Shown one piece after another: positions 1-10,342 of a stretch of DNA of 36,223 bases. Within the stretch, counting starts at the first letter, position 1; the number at the start of each line of letters is the position of its first letter. Source of the stretch: Apostichopus californicus. Its lineage: Eukaryota; Echinodermata; Holothuroidea; Aspidochirotida; Stichopodidae. The notes under the pieces were generated by a model that searched no databases, was not told the DNA's origin, and saw nothing but the letters and a program-made list of their open reading frames with translations. The stretch lies in contig JAIPMN010062622.1 of NCBI GenBank assembly GCA_020650975.1, positions 1-36,223 of the forward strand, in the 5' to 3' direction. The position numbers and the translations under genes are program-made.

Positions 1-35
1 ATTCCAAATTCACATTAGACTCTCTCTTTCATCAG

Positions 36-86
36 GATTATGACAGTCAGACTCCAGTTCTAAGTCTTGTGAACCAACAAATTCAG
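36..86 (+). CDS. Exon private to the left gene
   Basis: Reads DYDSQTPVLSLVNQQIQ. It follows a good pyrimidine-rich acceptor (tctctctttcatcag) and is followed by gtaaat. It is 51 nt, phase 0-0, so it can join in frame to the shared exon at 529. The right gene has a different exon at this place (27898-27975, 26 codons), and the two do not align. Clear arm homology begins only near 272, inside the intron that follows. The exon therefore belongs to the part of the left gene that was not duplicated with the tail, or has diverged beyond recognition. It is called from splice signals and frame only. Confidence 0.5.
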
Positions 87-3000
87 GTAAATGATAGGAA
101 ACCACTTATTATATTTATTAACAGATAGAGCTTATGGAAATAGCAAAACCTGTGTAATGAACAATGTAGTTTAATGATTTTAAATCAAATTCCCTCAACT
201 TTGTGATATAAACTTAAAGGGTATGAACAAGAAATGTTCTGGACATTTAATTTTGAATTAATTAAACTTCGTCAAAGAGACCGACAGTAATTGAAATAAT
301 CATAATAGAGACAGAGAGTTAAAATGTGTTGTCACAAAAAACTAAACAAATATATCTTTTTTAGTTGTATTGTGGTGACTTAATCAAATGATCTTGATAA
401 TAAAACACCTTATTTGAGTTACTGATATATTGTTAATAGTACACTATTGCTATTGGTGCGTGAACATGTTGAGATGTTTTCATTCATATATTATATAATA
501 AATCGTTTTTTTTAATATTCTTTCTAAGGACAATGACATCTACCTTAAAAACTTGGATGGTAATGCCTGGTCATCTACTAACTTGACCAACTTTGACCAG
601 CAATATGACAACAGCTCTAAGGTATGTTCATACATTAGACTATACTATATTTCAAGATGCTGTTTGAAGTTCATCTCTATTCCCTAGGTTTGTATGCTTG
701 TTGGAGATTTCAAGCTCCTAGTTCCATTTTCCCAAAGAGTGAAGAGGATCCAATATCAACAAAAAAATGCATCTTTAAGGTAAAAATGCTTTAAGGATGG
801 TAGAAATGGAGGAGATAAGGGGTCTGTTTCAGGTTTATTAAAAAGATTGATAAAAATTACCAATATGTGGGTTTACAACAGAGTCAGTGAGCAAGATATG
901 TTTATAAATCTATGATACAAAACAAATTTTGTTGCAGTTGCTTCAACAAATGCTTTTTAAGATTACTGAAGTATTTAATAACTATAAGAAATCATAAAAG
1001 GTCATCATTCAATTAAAGATTTTTGGCAGAGAAGAAACCTATAAAAAATTCATAAATTATAATTATTAGTATGATAATTATTCTTTTCTTTTGCAACCAT
1101 AACTAGATATCACATTTTGAGATACTATTTTGTTTTCATCTCTTTTAAAGGCCAAATACAGTGTGACTGTTCCAACAGTAAAGACCCCAGCCTTGACAGG
1201 ACAAAATGGAATGTATGCCTTAGCAGATTCTGATGAGGTAGTAACATGTACTTTACTTTGATATATGCTGTCTTGACATACCCAAGACTTACTTAAACTT
1301 AATATCTCAGTTAATTTGTGAAGTATTTTATTCTTAGGAAAGGAAACATCGACAATACAACTACAAACCATGTAAGAAGAATAGAGGAATTGAGTATGAT
1401 TATTAAACTTGAATGAAGCTTTCAGTTGTCTACATGGAGAAGACTGACACCTTGAAATAATTAAATGTTGTTTACAAAGTTACTGTTATCAATATTCGAT
1501 GGCCTCTATAAGTCCTTTGGCTTTCCCTTTGCCAGTCTTCCAGGTAGTTCATAGGTCAATAAGTAAAGTTTGTTTTACAAGACAACCGCGGTTTTACTGG
1601 GGTGTATTGTCAGTCTGTTGATTGTGTATTATATAATTGTAGTTTATAATTCAAACAAAGTTTATTTTTCTGCTTTGGAAGTCTGGGTCCCTCTTCATGA
1701 AGATTTGAAGTATTTAATGAATTCAGTTATTAAATTTATTCCTGATACAATTTTGACTTTAGAAGCTTTGTATGCAAAAGAATGCTTGATATTATTAAAA
1801 GATGGCATATTGACCAGATTTGCTGTTCTTCCAAGTAAGGTGATTTAATACCAATGGCTATTGACATTTTTTTCTTGTCTTTCGCTCTTGTTCCAGTCGG
1901 ACAGCAGCCCAGATGACAATTGTTATCATGAAATCCAACCCATTCATAAACTCCAATCCTCCTTTAAGGTAACTTAAGTCAATTTTTATTTTGTTTTACA
2001 AAATGTTACAAAGTATTGTGTCTTTTTTCCCCTCTTCATTATATTCTGACAGGCATGTTAAAATATCATATAGTAAAATGTAATGTCATTATTATAAGTT
2101 TTATGTTTATTCTATGTTTTGATTTGGTAGAACATCAAGTTAGAGCAACCAAAAGAAGCAGACAAGCCAAGAAAATCTCACCAACTATCTGACAAAAAGG
2201 TAATTTTTATTATTTTATAAAGAATTCTTTATCCTGTCTGAGATCTATCCTCTAGCTCTGCTGTTAGAAGAGTTCAACTTGTATTTAAGTCAAAAACAAA
2301 CATTGTATTTCTGTAATCCGATTATTACTGAAGCAAGATATTATATTGATTTAACTCTGCTAAGGTAATATGATTTTGCTTTACAGCAAGACTGCTGGCA
2401 AACAGTAGAATTGTTCCACAAACTTATTTGGCTCTAAATTCGTAAATTTTTATTTTAAAAAAACATTCCCAGAGATAACTTACACACTGGAAATTCATAT
2501 TTCCATAGATCAGTCACAGATGTTACAAACAAATTAGAATTTTCAAGTTCTTTAACCTTGTTTGAAAACGCGTTGGACTCGCCATTTTCTTTATGCATTT
2601 CAATGATACTGTTTAATAATGCACTTTTCATAGACACCTCAGGAAAACATTTCCAAATACCTGCAACCCTCTTAAGTAAGCTTTGATATCTATTTATTTA
2701 TTTTGAATAACATATGAATTTAGAACTAAATGCTTGCTTATGAAACGGTCTGTAGTAAGTTGCGGTTATTAAGAGAGAAAAATAATATTAAGCCTAAGTT
2801 AATTCATTATAGCATTAAGTGGCCAATGCTTGTTATTCAATATCATTCTTTTAAACAAAATATCATTTAATACTTTGTTTGCTCTTTTCTGATCATCTCA
2901 GGAACAACCATTGCCTACCCCCAAACCAGCCAAAGAGTCTCCAATGTATGATATGGTGCCAACACCTGCCAAGGTATTGGGATTAAAGAAATATGGGATG

Positions 3001-6000
3001 AAATGTGTCATTATAGAATTCATAATACTCTTAAAGTCAAATGTGCTAACAATGAAAGTGGCAGCTGCTCTAAGTTTGAAATTTTATTACCGAACTAAGT
3101 TTAACAGTCAGTATATTGTTTCTTAAAAATTGCTAGTAATTTGCTAAATACTTTCTGTGAAGTTCCCTGCAATTTACTTTTAATACATCAACGATTGCTA
3201 AATTCTCCAATAAACCAAATGATTGTTGGATTTTTAGTAAAAATTAGTGTTGGAGTCTAAACATAAGTGACCATTATTTGTTTTTTTGGTACATTTTTGG
3301 TCAAAACTGATCACTTTTACATAAATAAAACACTCAGCTGAATTGTCTTCAGTATCATGGATTCAAAATAATCACTCTTTGAGCAAATACTTCTTCCACT
3401 GGCTCTTTGTTAAATACTGACTGGGATCATTTCTTTTCATAGGGAACAGTTATTTATGTAAAGCCAGCAGTTGACCATACTATCCAGTTAAGAGAACCCA
3501 GGAAGGAATGCCTTGAAAGAAAGGTAATTAACATGGAGATATAGACATTAATTTCTTACTTGTTATTTTTGTCAGGAAACACAATGGTGAATATTGTGCA
3601 GGTTTGCTCTCAAAATATTGTAAAATATAGACTAAATTGAATGAGTTGCTGGGAAAAGAGGAAGTTTCGGGTTTTCCTCATGCCTTAGTTTTAATGTGTA
3701 GTACAAAGTGAAAGATGTATTTTACAGGTGGGAGTTGGGTGGGGGATGTAGCCTACACCCCTTTCAACCCTACATGAAAAATTAAACAGTAGTTAGCACA
3801 GCTTTGTGACAACATGTGTTAGCAGAAAGTGGTTTTGCTTGGCATTACCTTGCACACTCTGTTCAAAATGTTTGTGATTTATTATGCTTATAAGTAAGTT
3901 TAATCTTGTGCAGGTACATTAATTCCCATAATTTTACAGACTTAGCATACAATAGTTGAATTTGCCATTCTCCGGTTGTGGAAAATTGATAATGGGTCAT
4001 AATAAATATATTATAAATAAAGAGTTCAAATTCTTATATAAGTATGGTTTAATCTTGTGCAGGTAAATAAATTCACATCCTTTTCAGGCTCACTAAGGAT
4101 TATATGGTTAATTCTGCTTCAGTTGTGGAAGTATATTGATAATATAGGTCATACTTGATATATTATCAATAAAAGTTATTCTGATAAAATTGAATCTGTA
4201 TGTTTGTTTCTTGTTGTTTTTACAGCACAAGATAACTCAGTCAGTATTTAAGAATCTTGCTGAGACTGAATTAGCCAGTGCTGGTGCTCTTTATGACAAA
4301 CTAAACCCAAGCAAGTATGAGGTAAGATTTGTATGGAACATAATGAATTATGACAATAAATCAACAAATGAATTTTATTCCTCTTTGTTCCTCCATTTGG
4401 AGAAGTTTGATTGTATTCTTTTTTGTTTCATGCTCAATGTGAACTGATTTCATTTTGATAAAGACGGTGTTTCAGAGTTTGATCATGGTTTCCTAATTTT
4501 GTTAAAACTTGGAATGTATACCTGTCAGTAGCTTTGCATCATAAACTCCTGCTATATCTGTCATGCTTCAGGTATAGTTCATAACTGTATCATCCTTAAA
4601 CAAAGCAAATTGTAGTCAATATAGCAAATACTATTGATATGTGTTATTACCATGCTTTGTCCAGCATTTTCATTACTGTGAGTTTACACTTTAACAGGTT
4701 CAAAGTGATGACGTATATCAGCAAGATATCAAGACAATAAAACTAAAGAAAGTAATGCAATTGTCTCTAAAATGTAGGCCCATTACCCTACCTTGATGTT
4801 GACAGTAATATCACAAGTAACTATCTGGGGGTTTAAAAGTTCAATTTGTTTATAATTTTATTTTCTAGACCCAGAGGAAGAGCAAACGACACCATGAAGC
4901 ATCTTATTATGAAGTTGTGGATGAAGTAAATCATAAACCACCTCTGGTGAGTACCTAAGAGCTAACTCAGGGTTCCAGTACCTGTAGTCTTAGACGAAAG
5001 TAATTGTTTATTCATTAATTAGCATAAATATCAATATTCACAACCCTGTGACATGTCAGACCAGTGTGGGCAAAATAATCATTGTAGAAAATAGATGTTT
5101 ACAACCACCTTTTACAACCCCAGCAATAATTAATTTAAATGTGCTGTAAAGTAAACTAGAAAAAGAATCACTTGATAGTACAAAAAGTCACCACTTTTTT
5201 GGCTACTAACCTTTCCTTAGAGTTTTCAACAGCTGTTACTTGAACATAAATTTTAACTAAAATGTCATAATATATTGAGAGCAGTTGTTGATTATATACT
5301 TATTAAGTACTGTTGAATTCATTTCTGTTTGTCAATGGTTTTAATTGATCCTTTATACAGCCAAACAGCAGCTCTAAACACCAAACATCTTCAGTCACCA
5401 ATGAAATGGTTGAGAGAGAACAAGAGCAGCTGACTGAAGTAAGTTCTATTTTACATAAAACCTTTGTTTGGCTTTTTCTTTTCTTTTCTTTTCTTTCTTT
5501 GTTTGGTTTTTAGTTCTGTCTTTCTCTTTGAGGGGGCAGTTGCTTGAAGATACTCTAGTATCTGAATGGAAAAGATTTATTCCATCACCCTTCAGCAAGC
5601 ACTGGGTGAAGAAAATTCCACCATTTATCACTTGTTAACGTTCCCTTGAGAATGGTTTCCTGATCATATTAAGAAATAGTACCTCAGAGCTTATGACATG
5701 ATGTTACTATAGGGTAATACTTCAGTGTATCACCTTTGACTTAAATTGTGCAATTCTTCTGAAATTGTCTTTCCTTTGTTACATCCAATCAAAAGGATGG
5801 GGATAGTTTGATGCAAAAGTAAAAACTTTACACATATGCCTTTGAGTTTGGGTTTACACTATTACAGTATGGACTGATATTTATCATAAGACTTTGTCAA
5901 ATACATTCAATTTACTAAACTAGTAACCATTTGACAAATAAATATTTTCTTCAATTTATCAATTCAGTCTCAGAAGCAAGGAAAACTTTGTGGACCAACT

Positions 6001-9000
6001 GCTTCTGAGGATCAGCCAGAGACTGCAGCATGTGCTCAACCATCAGTGGTAAGAAAATTAAAATATACTTTGCCTTTTGGTTTGATATCATCTTCTAATA
6101 AAATTTTTAATGGTATCACTGTCACCCGAGGTGACCAATTTCTGTTCAGAGCTGTGGAGGTAGTCCTGTGGATGCCTAGTTGTTTACATTAAATTCAGAT
6201 AGCATTGTGACTAAATACCTCATCCCCAAATAGGTTAAATGATAAAAAGATATCACCCCAAAATCTAGGGTGTTATTCACCAACCTACACATCTCTATGA
6301 GTACATATAAATCATTGTCATTTTGCTACATTTTGTGGGGCAACCAAATTTGATGAACGAACAACCAAAATATAAGATCTGGTTGTCCAAGGGACAACTA
6401 GAAGATACCCTTAAATATTTACCCTGCCTGTAATGTCTTTCATTTTCATCTTACCCTCAGAGACGAAAGAAAACTCGCAAGATCTCGAGTTCTGAGCTCA
6501 GTATCGAAGATGTGATTGAACAAGAACCTGTGGTGAGTACATGTCTTGGCTTAATCCCACATCTTGCCTTTACTATACCCACTCTTCGTACTGCAGTAGG
6601 TACGATTTACATAAATAAAGGGGAACTAAGGTCTCCATGTAAATAATATACATAGATAAAGAGAAACATGTGGTGTAGTGTCATGTGTGATCTCATGTCT
6701 GTGTGCCGTATATTTATCGACCTGACATTTTAGTTACCTTTTATTTTCAGAAATGATTTAAGCTGTATGTTACACAATTACAAGGATTCTGATTGTACAT
6801 TTCAGCATACATTTCTACAAGATGTGGCCGACTTCATATGACAACTAATACAAGTTTATATGGAAAATATGAATAAAGAGTTACAGAAATATTTTTATTT
6901 GTGTGTGTGTGATATTTACTATTAGTCAAGCCATGAATGCTGTAACAGTTAATTACAATTCAGGTTTTGGTAATTAACTTTTAGTATTTCGTATTTTTCA
7001 GTCTCAGAGAAGATCCAAACATCACAGGACCTCACTGGTACAGACTGAACAGCAGCAGCAGAAAAAAGTAAGTTTGTTTCTGTTTCACAAGATAAGAGTG
7101 TTTTGGTGGATTCTTTTTACTTATTGAATAAAATTCATGAAGGGAGTGTTCAGTACATTGCCATATAGGATTCAAAGAAAGAACATCAATTTTATTTTAC
7201 ATGAACAAAGCAAACAATAAACTGTTAAATAATAATAATAATAATAATTCAGATTTAAAGGAATGTTAGTACTATATTTGGAATTAAATTTACTTCCTAT
7301 GCTTCCTATCCTAGTCTCAGGAGCAAGGAAAACTTTGTGGACCAACTGCTTCTGAGGGCCAGCCAGAAACTGCAGCATGCGCTGATCAACCATCAGTGGT
7401 GAGAAAATTAACACTTACATTAAATTATCAAGCAGAGATCCCCCACCTCTTTGGTTTTTTTATAGGGGAGGACCCCCCACATTGGAGTCATCTTGACCCT
7501 CAGGGCCACCCACCCTCCTTCCTTAAATCCTGGATCAATTCCAGATTTACCCCTTTTTTACTTGCTTATTTTATCAGCATCATTGGGTGGTTGGGATATT
7601 AATTTATTTTCTTGCATATTCTACCACTTTAAGTTTAAATATATTTTCTTTTATACATCAGAGAAGAAAGAAAACTCGCAAGATCCCGAGTTCTGAGCTT
7701 ACTATTGAGGATGTGATTGAACAAGAGCCTGTGGTGAGAACATTTACTGAATCATTCTAATAATTAGCCTCCTTCCAACTCACCCCTTATAGCTAAAACA
7801 TGCTCTATTCTACTGTAAACTTAATTCACTTATATAAACATTATTATAAATGATTCTTTGTAATGGTAGAATGAGTTTGTTCATGTATCTACTCATGTTG
7901 AGAGGCACAGTAGAAGTAAACTACTTGTAAATGATTGATAGTTAAACAGATAACTTTGTATGAGAATGAGTGACCATTACTTGACTTCCTAGCTCATTGA
8001 GGGCTAATACTGATGACCTGTAATACTGATGTATAGTGTGAAGCTATGCTAGTAGATTTAAGTACTTGTGTATGAAAATATGGGGTTATTTTATCTATTG
8101 TACCTCTAGACCTGTGTTAAATAAAGAATTTATCCTATTTTAGTCTCTGTGGAAAAAGGTGAATAGAAACAAACTGTACAGACATAGATATTTTACTGAA
8201 TTTTGTTTACTTTTACAAACTGTAGCTGGCCCACACTTTCATTAGATTAACATTACTTATTGTCGTTTTATATTTCCATTTAGTCCCAGAAAAGATCCAA
8301 ACATCACAGTGGTGCATCATCCAGGTATCTGCTAGACAATGAGAAGGATCAACAGCCAATGGTAAAGCTATTAAATATAAGTTCCTCTTTGACAAGAATA
8401 TCTGGATGAATTCAGAATTATATTCTGTTTCATTTTGAAATGTTTGTCATGTCTTTGTCCTATTTGTGCTATAAAGGTTCAAGTTTCAAAAGACATGGCA
8501 GGGTTTTACTGGCTGGTTGTTTAAGTGATATCCTGGACTATCCTGTTGTCCCAACAGGAAATTTATGAAACAATATTAATGTATGATGGTTTCATAGAAC
8601 GCTGGTTTGTTTTGTCGCTGCGACGACTGCAGGGATAGTTGATGTAACTTGATGGTTGTCTGACTAGAAGCAAACAGACAGACTGCCCTTAATAATCAAC
8701 CATGCGTATAGGTCGTTTGAAACCAAAACTACCCAAAGAAAGAAATATTAATTTGTAAGAGGATATCAAAGTTATGAATGGAGGGAACTATACCTGCATG
8801 AGCATTTTACCTTCTTCTGATTTTTACCTGGACTTGCTTGACACACTTACGTTGTCTCTACAAAGTGTTTATGCAACATTAACAGGATTTTAATTTTATT
8901 GTTTTATTTAAGGACGAAGGAAAGAAAATGGAAAGACGAAGGAGAAGGATCCTTAAGATGGTAAGAAAATCACCTAAATTAATAAATATTAATCATATTG

Positions 9001-9675
9001 CCAGAAACGTTTAGTCACTCCTGGGTACAGTAACTTTGTTACTATCTCAAATGTACTTGATGAGATAAAGGTACTTGAACCTTATAACCTGTTTCTTGCT
9101 CTCATTCAGAGACACCATGAATAATGTAGTGTAGCATATTTAACACAGAATAACATATAACAGTTCTGAATGATTTCAATTTATAAAAGTTGTCTTTGCT
9201 TTCCTGCAAATAGAAAGTACTTAACCTTATGACCCTCATGAGTATTCAATGGACTATAAAATGTTACATGTTTAACTGAATTACATAAAAAAAAAATGTG
9301 GAATGATTTCAAATAATACAGTTGTTGTCTGCCTTGTCAACCCTTTGTGGTCACATAAGAACCACAAATAATCAGAGGTGATTTCTTAGAATTCATCTAC
9401 AGTGTTTAAAGCTAATGAACTATTAGGTATGGTTGTTGTAACTATTTAGGAAATGCCTTTATATGTAGTCACAATTTCTTCCTATCTTCCTTCATCATCA
9501 GAGGGCAGCCCTTGAGATGGAGGAGATGGAATACAGAAAGAATTTGAGCAAATCAAACAGCGACAGCTCCGTTGAATCCACTGTTGAGGAAGAAATTAAG
9601 AAAAACATGAAAAGACATGCAATCCACAAGGCCAGAAGAACGCTTGGAAAAAACGATACCTCTGAACAAGAGTGA
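36..9675 (+). CDS. Left gene: partial paralog of the tail of a GPR180/TMEM145-like protein (19 exons, 5' end outside window)
   Basis: Nineteen exons, all phase 0-0 with GT-AG borders, join into one open frame of 501 codons ending in TGA. Exons: 36-86, 529-621, 1151-1237, 1897-1968, 2131-2199, 2902-2973, 3443-3523, 4226-4321, 4698-4751, 4869-4946, 5361-5438, 5968-6048, 6461-6532, 7002-7067, 7315-7398, 7662-7733, 8284-8361, 8913-8960, 9502-9675. Seventeen of them have a counterpart of the same length in the minus-strand gene at 17693-27533. That gene encodes a seven-helix GPR180/TMEM145-type protein, so this product should contain the same hydrophilic, charged cytoplasmic tail. No membrane segment of this copy lies in the window, so whether it is a whole receptor, a chimera or a tail-only gene is unknown. 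No frameshift or stop was seen in any exon. Function is not known; the tail matches no domain I can name. Confidence 0.8.
529..4321 (+). CDS. Left gene, shared tail exons 2-8 with tyrosine motifs
   Basis: Exons 529-621, 1151-1237, 1897-1968, 2131-2199, 2902-2973, 3443-3523 and 4226-4321 encode 190 residues of low-hydrophobicity tail. Most exons carry a tyrosine in a short acidic or hydrophobic setting: IYLKN and QYDNSS (529), KYSVTV and MYALADSDE (1151), CYHEI (1897), PMYDMVP (2902), VIYVKP (3443), LYDKL and KYE (4226). Compared with the right gene, the CYHEI tyrosine is a phenylalanine there, while KECLERK here is KEYLERK there. The introns of 160-920 bp hold no gene. The 1570-1848 open frame lies in an intron and has no support. 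Function is inferred only as a cytoplasmic, possibly phosphorylated, segment. Confidence 0.8.
2440..2690 (-). pseudogene. Antisense coding-like fragment in a left-gene intron
   Basis: On the minus strand, within the intron between 2199 and 2902, an open stretch reads through GIWKCFPEVSMKSALLNSII and later VTDLWKYEFPV. It is preceded by an acceptor-like ttgcag and followed by a donor-like gtaagt. The same block is present on the opposite strand of the right arm (about 25615-25815), where a TAA stop interrupts it and nearly all differences change an amino acid. This looks like a decaying fragment of a foreign gene or transposon that was present before the arms duplicated. I do not recognise the family. 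Confidence 0.4.
3898..4190. repeat. Left-arm-only tandem duplication, period 149 bp
   Basis: The string GTTTAATCTTGTGCAGGTA occurs at 3898 and 4047, and the following sequence (gttgtggaa...attgataat...ggtcata) is repeated with divergence. The corresponding right-arm intron (about 24340-24480) has one copy. The duplication therefore arose in the left arm after the arms separated, or was lost from the right. Each copy carries a polypyrimidine-poor CAG|GTA string, so it could disturb splicing, but no exon is evident. Confidence 0.65.
4698..4751 (+). CDS. Candidate exon present only in the left arm
   Basis: Fifty-four nucleotides, phase 0-0, bounded by ttaacag and gtaatg, reading VQSDDVYQQDIKTIKLKK. 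It fits the frame between the exons ending at 4321 and starting at 4869, and it carries a tyrosine (VYQQDI) like its neighbours. The matching right-arm intron (23790-24189) aligns on either side but lacks this segment: it runs through a TA repeat and a diverged stretch instead. It may be an exon gained on the left or lost on the right. The acceptor has a weak pyrimidine tract, so the call is tentative. Confidence 0.45.
4869..5438 (+). CDS. Left gene tail exons with SKRHH and EQEQLTE modules
   Basis: Two 78-nt phase-0 exons, 4869-4946 and 5361-5438. The first reads TQRKSKRHHEASYYEVVDEV and then NHKPPL. It combines a basic SK-HH motif, which recurs in the exons at 7002 and 8284, with an SYYEVV tyrosine site that fits the loose ITIM pattern (S/I/V/L)xYxx(V/L/I). 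The second begins PNSSSKHQTSSVTN and ends EREQEQLTE, a short charged stretch. Counterparts are 23713-23790 and 22617-22694. The SKHH / SKHQ similarity suggests these exons share an ancestor with the later repeated triplet. Confidence 0.8.
5968..7067 (+). CDS. Left gene exon triplet, copy 1
   Basis: Three phase-0 exons. Exon 5968-6048 reads SQKQGKLCGPTASEDQPETA and ends QPSV. Exon 6461-6532 starts RRKKTRKISSSELSIEDVIE. Exon 7002-7067 starts SQRRSKHHRTS and ends with a QQQQ run. The same three modules recur in the same order at 7315-8361, shifted by about 1.2-1.35 kb. Parts of the introns match too: both first exons are followed by gtRagaaaattaa and both second exons by gtgag. The exons are a tandem intragenic duplication. 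RRKKTRK looks like a basic, NLS-like or phosphoinositide-binding patch, but no function can be assigned. Confidence 0.8.
7229..7250. repeat. (AAT)n microsatellite
   Basis: About seven AAT units in the intron before the exon at 7315. The right arm has a matching shorter ATT run near 20722-20742 in the equivalent intron, so the tract predates the arm duplication. Confidence 0.7.
7315..8361 (+). CDS. Left gene exon triplet, copy 2
   Basis: Exons 7315-7398 (SQEQGKLCGPTASEGQPETA... DQPSV, one codon longer than copy 1), 7662-7733 (RRKKTRKIPSSELTIEDVIE...) and 8284-8361 (SQKRSKHHSGASSRYLLDNE...). The first two are nearly identical to copy 1. The third keeps only the SQ(K/R)RSKHH head and then diverges, ending with KDQQPM. 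The right gene has both copies as well, so the triplet duplication is older than the inverted arm duplication. Confidence 0.8.
7437..7560. repeat. Probable old transposon remnant shared by both arms
   Basis: A GC-richer patch (ggggaggacccccc, then ccctcagggccacccaccct, then ttaaatcctggatc) stands out from the AT-rich intron. It has a counterpart at about 20425-20530 in the right arm. The string resembles internal and terminal sequence of hAT-like nonautonomous elements, but no complete inverted repeats or target duplication were found. It must have been there before the arms duplicated. Confidence 0.35.
8913..9675 (+). CDS. Left gene last two exons and stop codon
   Basis: Exon 8913-8960 is very basic (DEGKKMERRRRRILKM). 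The terminal exon 9502-9675 encodes 57 residues beginning RAALEMEEMEYRKNLSKSNS and ending KNDTSEQE before TGA at 9673-9675. The run of E, K and R residues may form a charged helix. The right copy ends RNNASEQE. The 16-codon exon is identical at the nucleotide level in both genes, making it the most conserved part of the tail. The intron at 8961-9501 holds nothing recognisable. Confidence 0.8.
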
Positions 9676-9758
9676 AAAAAAACTAAGTTAAATGAAAAAA
9701 ACTAAGTTAAATGAAAAAAACTAAGTTAAATGAAAAAAACTAAGTTAAATGAAAAAAG
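9676..9758. repeat. 19-bp tandem repeat immediately after the stop codon (left, 4 copies)
   Basis: CTAAGTTAAATGAAAAAAA starts at 9683, 9702, 9721 and 9740, directly after the TGA. The right arm has two copies in the same place (about 17649-17692). It lies in the presumed 3' UTR, so the two genes have 3' UTR starts of different length. Confidence 0.9.
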
Positions 9759-9837
9759 TTGAAAATGAAAATTAACATGCAAATGCAATAATAGCAAATA
9801 TGGCATGAAAGAGAAATTATTGAATATATATATATAA

Positions 9838-9847
9838 AATAAATAAA
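9838..9847 (+). terminator. Possible polyadenylation signal of the left gene
   Basis: Two overlapping AATAAA hexamers about 165 nt after the stop. In such AT-rich DNA AATAAA is frequent, so support is weak. The hexamer is also present in the right arm at the equivalent place. Confidence 0.35.
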
Positions 9848-9960
9848 TTATGACTTACAAAAATTATAAAATGCATGAAACGAAATATTGAAAGCAAAAT
9901 TATGAAAAATATGTAACATTTTCAACGAGTTAAATATAAATAAACTTAAAAACAAAATTA

Positions 9961-10334
9961 TTCTATTTTTGTAATTTGTACAGTGCTTAGATACATAAAT
10001 ATAGCTGTAACATAAACATAGGTGATGAAATTGTAAGTGCAATATATAGATTTACAATTTACATAGCAACTTCGTTTGGAAGGAAACTTAAATACCAAAA
10101 TATTGTCTTTCAGCTTTAAAGTACATCCTGTTTCTTCGTGCAATTAATATTTATATATATCTTATATATAACTATATCACAGTCATGAATTTACTTCTTG
10201 AGAAGTACTTCAGAGTAGAGACCAAACCTTATCATTTTGTTTTATGTCAGTCTATACCACATTCAGTGAGAGAGGGATTATTTTATAACAGTTCATTTGA
10301 GATATTTGTTATAAGTCAAATATCATGCTGATAT
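9961..10334. other. Spacer segment without recognised content
   Basis: AT-rich DNA after the end of clear arm homology. Open frames on the minus strand (9848-10143) are low-complexity and unsupported. Weak similarity to the right arm may persist for some tens of bases past 9960. Confidence 0.5.
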
Positions 10335-10342
10335 CCTATACC

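Larger units (their letters stand above)
272..9960 (+). repeat. Left arm of a large inverted duplication
   Basis: Read forwards, this interval aligns with the reverse complement of about 17460-27793, exons and introns alike. The homology starts near caaagagacc (left 274, right 27790). It ends soon after a conserved stretch (gaaagcaaaattatgaaaaatatgtaa) downstream of the stop codons. Exons differ by roughly 3-4 percent of nucleotides and introns by more, with many indels. The arm boundaries are by-eye estimates. Confidence 0.85.

Noticed and set aside
1570-1848. 92-codon plus-strand frame in a left-gene intron with a hydrophobic start
   Set aside because: It lies between two well-supported exons; the equivalent right-arm region is disrupted and nothing resembles a known protein.
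7172-7414. 80-codon minus-strand frame, and its right-arm twin at 20555-20752
   Set aside because: They are the antisense shadow of the SQ(K/E)QGKLCGPTASE exon plus an AAT microsatellite.
9676-9758. CRISPR-like array because of regular short repeats after the stop codon
   Set aside because: The 19-bp units are directly adjacent, with no spacers, in a eukaryotic 3' UTR: a simple tandem repeat.
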